A DNA stretch of 64,000 bases from the NCBI GenBank assembly GCA_900315565.1, contig OMZS01000009.1, forward strand, positions 62,001-126,000. Direction: 5' to 3'. The notes under the pieces are model-generated. The model saw only the letters and a list, made by a program, of their open reading frames with translations. It had not been told where the DNA came from and ran no database searches. Shown one piece after another: positions 8,224-15,583 of the stretch (the stretch's first letter is position 1; every line of letters begins with the position of its first letter). The translations under genes and the position numbers were made by a program. The DNA is from an uncultured Prevotellaceae bacterium (GTDB lineage: Bacteria; Bacteroidota; Bacteroidia; Bacteroidales; Bacteroidaceae).

Positions 8224-9195
8224 ATGAAAACCTGTTTTTTGCTTTGCCTACTGGCTTTCGGATGCGCGGTGCAGTCGGAGGCCCAGGAAGCACTTTATGT
8301 TTATAGTCAAGGTGAGTGCAACGCCGTTGACATCCACAACGTGGAAGTAATCAATGTGACAGGCGATGTGGTAGATATCGCCATCGGAGTCAGCTATTGT
8401 CAGGCAGATGTTGACAGCATTACCTTCAGAAAACCGCCGATGGAAACCGGCCGCATCGGCTGGTGGGGAAATCTCTCTTTTGGCCATTCCGCCTGTTATT
8501 ACCAGTCGTTCAGCAAGGATTTCCCCGACATGACTTTCGAAGCCTCTGGAGGTTTTTGCACTGCTGCCACATTCTTTCTGCCAACCGACGCTTTCTCGCC
8601 GTTCTCCCCTCTGCGAAAGGTTGGCAGAAAATGGAGATACGTAAAGAACACCCTGTCTGGCCGGCGAAAACTTCAGCTTCACCTCACCCCGACGTCTGAC
8701 ATTCATTACCCAGATGACGGCAGTTCCGCCCGTCCGGACATAGACATGACCCATTGGTTCGGCCACTGCCCTACCCAGGAAATCAGAAAAGCCGTCAATC
8801 TTTGGTACCATCCCCAGGATACAGCCAACATACCGTCTGCCCCCTTGTTCGGCACCGTAGAAAGGAAGATGAATGGCCGGACAGAGCATGTGTCCTACAA
8901 CGTGTCGCTCAAAGATTATGCCGACAGCATCAGTTTCCGCATCGGTTTTCAGGCTGACAGCACTGGCATCGTCAGGACAGACACGTTGCAGATAGTGTTT
9001 CCCGACGGTCTGACGGCTAAACAGGAATATGAGATGATGGACACCCAGAACGACAACTATACGCGGTTCGATTTGCAAGACAACATCATCAGTATCGTTG
9101 AAACCTTCGAGGCCCCCATTGCCGACGTCATGCGTTGGCTCGTGCGTTTTGACGTTGACGTGTGCCGACCTGTTTATATACGCGAAGAAGAATGA
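8224..9195 (+). CDS. Secreted protein of unknown function
   Basis: About 323 residues from ATG 8224 (or 325 from ATG 8218). Longer starts would begin in or before the likely promoter. The N-terminus 'MKTCFLLCLLAFGCAVQSEAQ' is a signal peptide with a cleavage site after 'SEA'. An early segment 'DVDSITFRKP' resembles short beta motifs of Bacteroidetes surface proteins; the rest is rich in aromatic and beta-forming residues and I recognise no domain. Its stop overlaps the start of the TPR regulator by four bases (ATGA, 9192-9195), so the two are translationally coupled and probably act together, perhaps as signal receptor and regulator. Confidence 0.75.
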   Translation: MKTCFLLCLLAFGCAVQSEAQEALYVYSQGECNAVDIHNVEVINVTGDVVDIAIGVSYCQADVDSITFRKPPMETGRIGWWGNLSFGHSACYYQSFSKDFPDMTFEASGGFCTAATFFLPTDAFSPFSPLRKVGRKWRYVKNTLSGRRKLQLHLTPTSDIHYPDDGSSARPDIDMTHWFGHCPTQEIRKAVNLWYHPQDTANIPSAPLFGTVERKMNGRTEHVSYNVSLKDYADSISFRIGFQADSTGIVRTDTLQIVFPDGLTAKQEYEMMDTQNDNYTRFDLQDNIISIVETFEAPIADVMRWLVRFDVDVCRPVYIREEE

Positions 9196-10526
9196 AACCG
9201 CTCCACATCCTCTTGCTTTTGCCGCTGCTCTTGTTGTTGGCGTGCTGCTCAGCCACCGACGCAAGGAAATCGTACGAAAAGGCCCGCCAATGCATGGCCC
9301 AGGGCGATGCGCCCCAGGCCCTTGCCTGCCTGCGCGCTGCAGCCGATGCGACAGCCGACGACTCACTTCGCGCAGCCATCTATAGCGAAATAGGCGACCT
9401 GCTCTTCGACGAAGGACTTCAGGAGCAGGCACTCGGCGCTTATCAGAAGGCCTATCGGGCCAGCCATGCATTGAACGACACAGCGGCCATGGCCTGCCAG
9501 CAAGTCAATATAGCCAACATCTATCGCACCCGCGAAAACGACGACAGCTGCCTCTACTACTTCGGCCTTGCCCGTCAACTGGCCCGACAGCAGCACGACA
9601 GCATGCTCGTGGCCGACATTCAAAACCAGATGGCGGGCTACTATCTGTGGCACAACGACTATGCTCAGGCACGGCGTCTGCTGCTCCCAGCGCTGAACCC
9701 TTCGCAAGCCGGCATGGCCGGCGGCATCTGCTTCATGGCTGCTGACCTTTACCGCCATACGGGCCCGACCGACTCTGCCCGCCATTACTGCCAGTTGCTG
9801 CTGCGCGAGCAGGAAACCGGTCTGCGCCAGATGGGACACAAATGGCTGGCCGAACTGCTGCTGGCCGAGGGGAAGACCGCCGAGGCAGCCGTGCATCTGG
9901 AGCAGTACGAGCAACTCACCGACACCCTTATGCAGGAAACCGACACCGAGTCGCTGCGGCGCATCAGTGCGCTCTACGACTATTCGCTGCGCGAACAGCA
10001 GAATGCACGTTTGGAGCGCCGCATCATCATGGCCGTGGCCGTGATTGTGGTGCTCATGGTTTCGCTCTTGGCACTCATGCTGTTCTTCAGCCGCCGCCGC
10101 ATGCACTACAGCATGAAGGTGCAACAGCTGGAGCACCTGCTGGCCGACTATCGCAGGCGCGACGCCAAGATGGCCGACCGCCAGCAAGACATTCTGGCCG
10201 ACACCCCCATCTGCCGTCACATCGGCCGCTTGCTGGGCGACGCGCGCTGTCAGCCAATGACCGACGAGGACTGGCACATACTAGAAGACACGCTCAGCAA
10301 GGTGCAGCCGGCTTTCTTGCAACGGCTGCGCGGGTTCCACCGTTACTCCGCCCACGAGCTGCACGTCTGCATGCTGCTCAGGCTCGGTTTGTCGCCGGCC
10401 GCCATTGCCCAGCTTACAGCGCGTTCCAAACAGTCCATCTCCAGTGTGCGCTCACGCCTTTTCGAAAAAGTCTTCGGCCAGAAGGGCACACCCGCTCAGT
10501 GGGACGAGTTCGTACGGTCGTTGTAG
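9192..10526 (+). CDS. TPR-membrane-HTH regulator (Bacteroidetes type)
   Basis: 444 residues from ATG 9192, chosen because it overlaps the previous stop (ATGA). The N-terminus 'ILLLLPLLLLLACCSATD' is a lipoprotein-like signal. Residues about 25-260 are tetratricopeptide-type helical repeats ('AIYSEIGDLLFDEGLQEQALGAYQKA'-like periodicity). A membrane segment ('IIMAVAVIVVLMVSLLALML') lies near 275-300, a coiled segment follows, and the C-terminus carries a LuxR-like HTH ('YSAHELHVCMLLRLGLSP', then 'SKQSISSVRSRLFEKVFG'). Such proteins have periplasmic TPRs and a cytoplasmic DNA-binding end. Candidate sites are the direct repeats at 8154 and 10553. GC content is high relative to the neighbours. 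Confidence 0.8.
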   Translation: MKPLHILLLLPLLLLLACCSATDARKSYEKARQCMAQGDAPQALACLRAAADATADDSLRAAIYSEIGDLLFDEGLQEQALGAYQKAYRASHALNDTAAMACQQVNIANIYRTRENDDSCLYYFGLARQLARQQHDSMLVADIQNQMAGYYLWHNDYAQARRLLLPALNPSQAGMAGGICFMAADLYRHTGPTDSARHYCQLLLREQETGLRQMGHKWLAELLLAEGKTAEAAVHLEQYEQLTDTLMQETDTESLRRISALYDYSLREQQNARLERRIIMAVAVIVVLMVSLLALMLFFSRRRMHYSMKVQQLEHLLADYRRRDAKMADRQQDILADTPICRHIGRLLGDARCQPMTDEDWHILEDTLSKVQPAFLQRLRGFHRYSAHELHVCMLLRLGLSPAAIAQLTARSKQSISSVRSRLFEKVFGQKGTPAQWDEFVRSL

Positions 10527-10552
10527 CCCAATGCGTAGGGTCTGCAAATGGT

Positions 10553-10571
10553 GAGTACACGTTGAGTACCG
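10553..10571 (+). promoter_or_regulatory. Second copy of the G[CA]GTAC direct-repeat motif, upstream of the glycosyltransferase
   Basis: GAGTAC-N5-GAGTACCG has the same 11 bp period as the site at 8154-8172. Related GCGTAG half-sites flank it at 10533-10538 and 10586-10591, giving spacings of 20, 11 and 22 bp, near whole helical turns. The last half-site lies 33 bp before the -7 element of the glycosyltransferase promoter. Confidence 0.45.
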
Positions 10572-10593
10572 GCGTTTTACCCTTTGCGTAGTG

Positions 10594-10630
10594 GCAGAAG
10601 TCCTGTTTATGCAGGGCTTCTGCTATTTTT
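10594..10630 (+). terminator. Terminator of the regulator gene, overlapping the next promoter
   Basis: Arms 10594-10605 and 10612-10623 pair over 12 bp with one mismatch; five T follow (10626-10630), and these T are part of the -7 element of the next gene. Confidence 0.75.
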
Positions 10631-10631
10631 G
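10624..10631 (+). promoter_or_regulatory. Promoter -7 element of the glycosyltransferase gene
   Basis: TATTTTTG matches TAnnTTTG exactly. It rules out the in-frame GTG at 10631 as start, since that codon lies in the promoter, and supports ATG 10649. Confidence 0.6.
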
Positions 10632-10648
10632 TGGCAAAAAACGCAACC

Positions 10649-11692
10649 ATGACCTATGAGAAAGTATCCATTGTGATGTGCACCTTCAACGGTGCGAAGT
10701 ATGTCAGGCAGCAACTCCAGACACTGCTCCGTCAGACCTATCCCATCTATGAGATCCTGGTGCAGGACGACGGTTCCACCGACCAAACCATGCACATCCT
10801 GAGAGAGTTTGCAGCAAAGCACCCTCACATCCGGCTGACCGCCAACAATGGTCCCCACGGCATCAACAACAACTTCTTCAGCGCCATGCGCAGGGCGCAG
10901 GGCACATACATTGCCATCAGCGACCAGGACGACCTTTGGCAGCCCGACAAAATTGAGAGGCAGATGGCTGCCATTGGCGACAACCTGCTCTGCGCGTGCC
11001 GCAGCAAGCCCTTCTCCACCGACGGCTCACCGGTGAATTACGACCCGCGCCGCCCCAACTGCCACCTCATCCGCCTGCTCTATAGCTCCATTCCCGGCCA
11101 TACGATGCTCTTTCACCGGCGGCTGCTCGACATGCTGCCCGACACAGACTACGATTACAAGACCTATTACGACGTGTTTCTCTCCCTGACCGCCGCCTGC
11201 CACCAGAGTCTGGTTCTCGTTGACGAGTTTCTGGTGCTTCAGCGCCGCCACAGCGAGGCAGCCACCTACGCAGAGCCCGACCGCCGGCGCAGCCCCTCGA
11301 CTGCCAACGGCCTCTACATTCTTGCCTGGTCGCTCTGCCATTTTGCCCGTGTGCGTCCGTACATGCATGCCTATTTTCAACGGCGCCTGCGCCTGTTGCA
11401 GCACATCCCCGCCGACGGCCCACTCTACCGCGATGCCGTGGCCATTGCCGCGCTCGAAGGCCGGCGCGGCCTCGGCAGCCTGTTGCGCCTCTGCCGCCTG
11501 CATGTACGCCACCGCCACCATCTGTTCTATGCCGAAGGCTGCGGCCCTGTGAATTTCCTGCGGGCTGCGCTCTACTGCGTCATGCAGGTTTATAACTATC
11601 GGTACCTTTTACCCAACACCCATCACCCATCACCCATCACCCATCACCCATCACCCAACACCATGATTCCGCTTGGAGCGGCTCTTGACTAG
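10649..11692 (+). CDS. Family 2 glycosyltransferase
   Basis: 347 residues. GT-A fold: 'VSIVMCTFNGAKYVRQQLQ' at the N-terminus, 'VQDDGSTDQT' for nucleotide binding, and 'AISDQDDLWQPDKI' carrying the metal-binding acidic motif. It resembles the rhamnosyltransferase-like enzymes that build cell-surface polysaccharide, but the sugar cannot be told. The last 25 or so residues ('NTHHPSPITHHPSPNT') are encoded by a CACCCATCAC simple repeat (about 11616-11660) and are unlikely to be functional; the original stop may have been replaced when the repeat arose. Stands alone, with its own promoter. Confidence 0.85.
   Translation: MTYEKVSIVMCTFNGAKYVRQQLQTLLRQTYPIYEILVQDDGSTDQTMHILREFAAKHPHIRLTANNGPHGINNNFFSAMRRAQGTYIAISDQDDLWQPDKIERQMAAIGDNLLCACRSKPFSTDGSPVNYDPRRPNCHLIRLLYSSIPGHTMLFHRRLLDMLPDTDYDYKTYYDVFLSLTAACHQSLVLVDEFLVLQRRHSEAATYAEPDRRRSPSTANGLYILAWSLCHFARVRPYMHAYFQRRLRLLQHIPADGPLYRDAVAIAALEGRRGLGSLLRLCRLHVRHRHHLFYAEGCGPVNFLRAALYCVMQVYNYRYLLPNTHHPSPITHHPSPNTMIPLGAALD
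11616..11662. repeat. CACCCATCAC simple repeat at the 3' end of the glycosyltransferase gene
   Basis: Six or so units of ACCCATC/ACCCAAC in tandem. The same units appear at 12758-12785 in the intergenic region on the other side of the HU-like gene. A short inverted repeat ATTCCGCT / AGCGGAAT follows at about 11666-11699. Confidence 0.8.
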
Positions 11693-11743
11693 CGGAATTT
11701 GTACTTGATTAGTTTACAAACAAGCGTTTTTCTTGCTAAAAAA

Positions 11744-11774
11744 TTGGCAGGGAAGTATTTTTGTGCTACCTTTG
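11744..11774 (+). promoter_or_regulatory. Promoter in front of the truncated HTH gene
   Basis: TTG at 11744-11746, exactly 20 bp, then TACCTTTG at 11767-11774: a full-consensus Bacteroidetes promoter. Its only downstream frame is the truncated HTH gene at 11827. Confidence 0.7.
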
Positions 11775-11826
11775 TCGGTAATTACACTTGATAAGAATAA
11801 TTACTGCAAAAGATTTTCATTTATTA

Positions 11827-11970
11827 ATGGTTAATATCGGTTTACAAATCAGAGAAAAACTCCTCGAGCAAGGAAAAACAATCGTGTGGTTCTCCAGGAC
11901 GAATCGGATGACCCTCTGTTTGAGGCGAACCGAAAGAACCTTTGGGAGGAATAGTAATTTTCGCATTTAA
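11827..11970 (+). pseudogene. N-terminal remnant of a small HTH DNA-binding protein
   Basis: The 47-residue frame begins 'MVNIGLQIREKLLEQGKTIVWFSR'-like sequence (first 16 residues MVNIGLQIREKLLEQG). This matches the N-terminus of short (about 65-70 residue) Bacteroidetes HTH proteins, which normally continue 'QLSCSRTNVYKIF'. Here the recognition helix is missing and the frame runs into unrelated arginine-rich sequence, which is the antisense of the HU-like gene's C-terminus. The intact promoter suggests recent truncation. The family assignment is from memory of the motif, not a search. Confidence 0.5.
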
Positions 11971-12561
11971 TAAAGCAAATGTTGGGTCTGTTGACGCTTG
12001 GTGCGCCGACAGACCTTTTTTTATGACCTCGCGGCCATGGTGTGTTTGACCTTCAGGAGGATTATCTGTGGGCAGCGGTTCGTTTCGTAACTTTGGTGTT
12101 AAACTATCAGCACCCGTTGACGCGCTACGACGGTCAGCAGCCACATGGGCGCCGGCCGATGCACCCGTGCTCCTGCCGGCATCCACCTGCTCGTACTTGA
12201 TGCCATCGTAAAGCGACTGCCTTCCGTGGCGGCTCTCAGCCAGCACGTGCAGACGCACGCCTCGGATATGTTCCTCCGCGCAGAAGTCATCGGCACTGTC
12301 CACCTTCTCGCCCTCAATTTCCAGTTTCAGCAGCCCGAAATCGTCTATCCGCACGCGGTCGCCAGCGCGCAGGTGACCGCTTATCACTCCTGCCAGCTCA
12401 GTGAGCACCGCCACTACCGACCCGCGCGAGGCCCCGGTGCGACGGCACACCTCCTTTATGATTTGTTGCGTCTCAACGGTCTGATTGTGTACTGCCACGG
12501 CACGCCAACGCCCGAAGTTCTTCAGCGTTGTTCGGTTTTCTTTCATCATTTTGTATTTCAT
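11842..12561 (-). CDS. HU-family DNA-binding protein with an atypical C-terminal extension
   Basis: 239 residues from ATG 12561, preceded by a clear AGGAG; a GTG 13 codons upstream (12600) is less likely. Residues about 10-125 fit the Bacteroidetes HU-like domain: 'TQQIIKEVCRRTGASRGSVVAVLTEL', 'LRAGDRVRIDDFGLLKLEIEG'. Such proteins bind DNA without sequence specificity. The C-terminal 100 residues are rich in Pro, Gly and His, have no recognisable fold, and at the end overlap the truncated HTH gene on the other strand. The true C-terminus may therefore have been lost when the two genes were joined. Confidence 0.75.
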   Translation of the reverse strand: MKYKMMKENRTTLKNFGRWRAVAVHNQTVETQQIIKEVCRRTGASRGSVVAVLTELAGVISGHLRAGDRVRIDDFGLLKLEIEGEKVDSADDFCAEEHIRGVRLHVLAESRHGRQSLYDGIKYEQVDAGRSTGASAGAHVAADRRSASTGADSLTPKLRNEPLPTDNPPEGQTHHGREVIKKGLSAHQASTDPTFALLNAKITIPPKGSFGSPQTEGHPIRPGEPHDCFSLLEEFFSDL

Positions 12562-12605
12562 TGTTTGTTCTCCTATATCTTTTAAATTGTTTGACTTCAC
12601 AATAT

Positions 12606-12790
12606 TACTTTTCGCACAGAGTTATTTCACACAGAGTTTTTTTCACAAAGAGGAAACAGAGGGAACAGAGGGAAAAGCTCCTTGTTTACTTTGCCTGCAA
12701 AAGTTTACTAAACTCCTTTTACTCTGTTTCCTCTGTGTGAGACGGCTTCCTCTTTACAAACACCCAACACCCATCACCCAACACCGTGCA
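12606..12790. repeat. Intergenic repeats upstream of the HU-like gene
   Basis: CACAGAG/GAGGAAACAGAGGGAACAGAGGG units (12628-12672) are matched in reverse by ACTCTGTTTCCTCTGTGTGAG (12720-12740), making an inverted pair. Between them lies the reverse copy of the 30 bp head found at 4237 (12676-12705). ACCCAACACCCATC units close the segment. Confidence 0.75.
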
Positions 12791-12950
12791 ATAATTTGCC
12801 CATCCTCAGTATGGCGGATATAACTCGCGGCGCGGCGTTCAGATTCTCTAGTAAATCTGAGTACAAAATAAGGTTTTATTTTCGTCACCGCCAAAAATAT
12901 CGCAGTAGCGCACGGGTTAACGGCTGTTAAAGCCTTATTCCGAAAGATGT

Positions 12951-13281
12951 AACCGTAAACGGCCTTTCAAAAACCAATGAAAAACCTAGCTTGTATTATT
13001 CATACTTTCCGATGCGCCAGCCACTCCCCACCCCTGTAGGGGCGGGGTGGCCGTAGGCCGGGGCGGGGTCAGTATTATTTCGCAAAATAGCAATATTACA
13101 GACCCCACCCCTAACCCCTCCCCTTGAGGGGAGGGGAGCTGCTTCCGCCTTGTGGCACTATGAATAATTTAGGCTAGAAAAACGAATAAAAACCGAAGGG
13201 TAAAAGATAAAAACCGAGAATAAAAATGTTTTTTCTTGTTTGGTTTTGTTTTCACTGGTTTTTGAAAGGCCGTTTACGGTT
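12951..13281. repeat. Nested palindrome carrying GC-rich repeat element, copy A
   Basis: Outer arms 12951-12976 and 13256-13281 are perfectly complementary over 26 bp. Inside, ATTATTCATA (12995-13004) pairs with TATGAATAAT (13159-13168). The GC-rich core (13011-13164) has CCCC/GGGG-rich self-complementary halves and is nearly identical to 39505-39659. No coding frame. The region from 12790 to 13390 otherwise shows nothing but the CotH-gene promoter region. Confidence 0.85.
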
Positions 13282-13392
13282 CTCCCTTTTAGTACGTTCA
13301 CATTACTACGCGCAATCATTTGCACGTTAAATCATGCAAAATAATAGCGACAGGACTTTGCCGTCACAAAAAAAATCGCCAATTTTGTCAGC

Positions 13393-15099
13393 ATGAAACA
13401 CTTCTTCGTACTCTTCATCGCGTTACTGACGGGTGCGGGCCTTGCCCATGCCGACTATGATGCCTACTATCTGGTGGGCTGGCTGAACAACTGGAGCACA
13501 ACCGACAAGAGCTATCCGCTGACGCTTCAGGCCGACGGGCAGACGTGGGCGATTACCGTACCATCGGCAGGCAACGATGGCTGGTTTAAGGTGGCCCCCG
13601 CCTCGGCCTACAACGCTGAGCATTTCTGGGACCATCTGTATTGTGCGCCCTACGACGGGTGCCGCGAGCTGAACGGGACGATGGTGTTTGGCAATCACGG
13701 TGCCTGGCTGTTGCCCAACGAGAACGGCGTAAAGACCTATACCATCAGCATCAATCCCACAACCATGCAATTCAAGATTGCTCCCGGCACAGCCTCACCG
13801 CGTGAAGCCTGTTCGGGAACGCTGCCCGTGATGTTTATCAACACCCAGCAGCCTGTAACGTCGAAGGACAGCTATGTGGCCGGCACTTGCTATATAGACG
13901 CGCTGGGGTTGGAGGGATATGCGTCGCTGGGGAGTGCCGACAGCCCGTTGCCGCTGGAGATGAAGGGCCGAGGCAACTACACCTGGTCGGCTTTTGACAA
14001 AAAGCCCTTCCGCCTGAAGTTCGCCGAGAAAGTGCAACCCCTTGGCATGAACAGCAACAAGCACTTCACGCTGCTGGCTCATGCCGACGACGACTTGGGC
14101 TACTTGCGCAATACCGTGGGCTTTGAACTGAGCCGCATGATGCAGCTGGCCTATACCCCCGCCCAACAGCCCGTGGAAGTGGTACTCAATGGCGACTACA
14201 TAGGCCTTTACATGCTGACCGAGCACATTCGCGTGGCAAAGAACCGCGTGAACATTAGCGAGCAGGCCGACGGGGAGACCGACCCCGAAAAAATAACGGG
14301 CGGCTGGCTGCTGGAGATTGACAACTACGAGGAGGAGAACCAGCTGCGGCTGAAGGAGTCGAACGGCAGCGCACTGAACTTCACCTGCCATTCGCCAGAG
14401 GAGCTTTCGTCCGAGCAGAAAAACTACATGACCGACTTTCTGCAGCGCACCGACCGTGCCATTTATCAGCAGGACAAAAACAGCACCGACTGGGAAAAGT
14501 TTATCGACATGGACGCACTGGCCCGATACTACGTGGTGCAGGAAATCATGGACGACGGTGAGTCGTTTCACGGAAGCTGCTATTTGCATAAAGACCGCGG
14601 CACCGACACGAAACTGGTGTTCGGACCTGTGTGGGATTTCGGCAACTCCTTCCGCAGGGGGCACGACAAGTTCATCTACGAAAATCCGCCCTTTGGCCAG
14701 AACTGGATAGGCGAGATTGCCCGTTATGCCCGTTTCCAGCAGGCGGTAAGAAGTGTGTGGCAGGCATTCCTCGCCAACAGCTATCCAAGTCTTGACGCGT
14801 TTATCGACAACTTTGCCGCCCAGATTTCAGCCGCTGCGGTGAGCGACGGGCTGCGATGGCCCAAGTATAGCCAGGCCAACATGAGCGAGCGGAAAAGGGC
14901 TTTCAAATACAACCTTGCCAAGAAGATGGACTTCCTGCGAAGCCAGTGGGGCGAGGCCGCTAATGGCATAGAAACGCAATGGAGTGAAACTGCTGCTGAA
15001 GATGGCGCATGGTTCTCGCCCGACGGGCGCCGGCTGAGCGGCAAGCCTACCCGCAAAGGCATCTATCTGCACCAGGGCAAAAAAGTGCTGATGAAATAG
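13393..15099 (+). CDS. CotH-family secreted protein with N-terminal SusE/F-like domain and sorting-type tail
   Basis: 568 residues, signal peptide 'MKHFFVLFIALLTGAGLAHA'. Residues about 25-130 form a starch-binding-outer-membrane-like beta domain ('YYLVGWLNNWSTTDKSYPL'). The CotH-like region (about 145-480) shows 'MKGRGNYTW', 'KKPFRLKF', 'GDYIGLYMLTEHIRV', 'GGWLLEIDN' and 'VFGPVWDFGNSF', matching the atypical protein-kinase fold first known from Bacillus spore coats. The C-terminus 'GKPTRKGIYLHQGKKVLMK' resembles the terminal tails of Prevotella secreted proteins, suggesting type IX export; gldLMN lie at the far end of the window. A TTTG-N19-CAATTTTG promoter-like match (13357-13387) would make the transcript almost leaderless, so the real promoter is uncertain. 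Confidence 0.87.
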   Translation: MKHFFVLFIALLTGAGLAHADYDAYYLVGWLNNWSTTDKSYPLTLQADGQTWAITVPSAGNDGWFKVAPASAYNAEHFWDHLYCAPYDGCRELNGTMVFGNHGAWLLPNENGVKTYTISINPTTMQFKIAPGTASPREACSGTLPVMFINTQQPVTSKDSYVAGTCYIDALGLEGYASLGSADSPLPLEMKGRGNYTWSAFDKKPFRLKFAEKVQPLGMNSNKHFTLLAHADDDLGYLRNTVGFELSRMMQLAYTPAQQPVEVVLNGDYIGLYMLTEHIRVAKNRVNISEQADGETDPEKITGGWLLEIDNYEEENQLRLKESNGSALNFTCHSPEELSSEQKNYMTDFLQRTDRAIYQQDKNSTDWEKFIDMDALARYYVVQEIMDDGESFHGSCYLHKDRGTDTKLVFGPVWDFGNSFRRGHDKFIYENPPFGQNWIGEIARYARFQQAVRSVWQAFLANSYPSLDAFIDNFAAQISAAAVSDGLRWPKYSQANMSERKRAFKYNLAKKMDFLRSQWGEAANGIETQWSETAAEDGAWFSPDGRRLSGKPTRKGIYLHQGKKVLMK

Positions 15100-15125
15100 C
15101 TCTCGAAAGCAAGGAGTGCAAAAAC

Positions 15126-15315
15126 AAGTAAACAAGGAGTTGCAAGGAGTTCAAGGAGTTGCAAGACATTAGTATTCACTCTGAGACACCCTTCTTGAAA
15201 ATGAAAAATGAAAAAATGAAAATTATGCATTATGAATTATGCATTATGAATTATGCATTATGAATTAACTATTGTCTTGAACTCCTTGAACTTCTTGCAA
15301 CTCCTTGAACTCCTT
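15126..15315. repeat. Inverted pair of CAAGGAGTT arrays with a 14 bp AT-rich tandem repeat between
   Basis: Left arm 15126-15169 (AAGGAGTTGC/AAGGAGTTC units) is complementary to right arm 15272-15315 (AACTCCTTG units). The centre holds three-plus copies of GAATTATGCATTAT (about 15219-15267). The first 16 bases repeat exactly 4251-4266, at the other border of the accessory island. Confidence 0.8.
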
Positions 15316-15371
15316 ATATTAAAATCTTTCTGTAAAAACATTAAATTTTGTTATTTTTCTAGTCGGTTGTA

Positions 15372-15402
15372 TTGTGTATATAAATAATAATGTGTACCTT
15401 TG
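15372..15402 (+). promoter_or_regulatory. Promoter of the rplC (S10-spc-alpha) operon
   Basis: TTG at 15372-15374, 20 bp spacer, TACCTTTG at 15395-15402. This is a full match and gives the ribosomal cluster its own start, independent of rpsJ. Confidence 0.8.
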
Positions 15403-15583
15403 CAGCCGCTAAAGTGAGTATTGCGCTGGCCGCGAGCTAACAATACGCTGATGAAGAACGACTTAGCCTTCAATTGCGAAGAAGCTAGCGTTTCTTTTTA
15501 AGTGTGTTTTGCGTGCGCAGTTGCGGTACGGCACTTAAAAAGAAACAGAAACATTCATATTATCATTTAATTTTTTAACTGAA
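15403..15583 (+). promoter_or_regulatory. Structured 5' leader of rplC, candidate autoregulatory RNA
   Basis: The leader is about 175 nt. Arms 15490-15504 and 15532-15546 pair perfectly over 15 bp around a 27 nt GC-rich loop. Upstream, GTATTG near 15418 can pair with CAATAC near 15449, and CTTC with GAAG near 15470-15488. The position in front of L3/L4 is that of the L4-regulated leader in enterobacteria; whether this leader works likewise is inference. Confidence 0.5.

Noticed and set aside
9842-10591. 249-codon frame in another phase of the TPR regulator gene
   Set aside because: Ala/Arg/His-rich shadow of a GC-rich gene, contains no domain and lacks a start context.
11616-11662. CACCCATCAC repeats as a CRISPR array
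   Set aside because: Units are contiguous, seven to ten bases long and without spacers.
13011-13164. GC-rich repeat as an insertion sequence
   Set aside because: Only about 155 bp, no transposase frame and no clear target duplication; better described as a non-coding repeat element.
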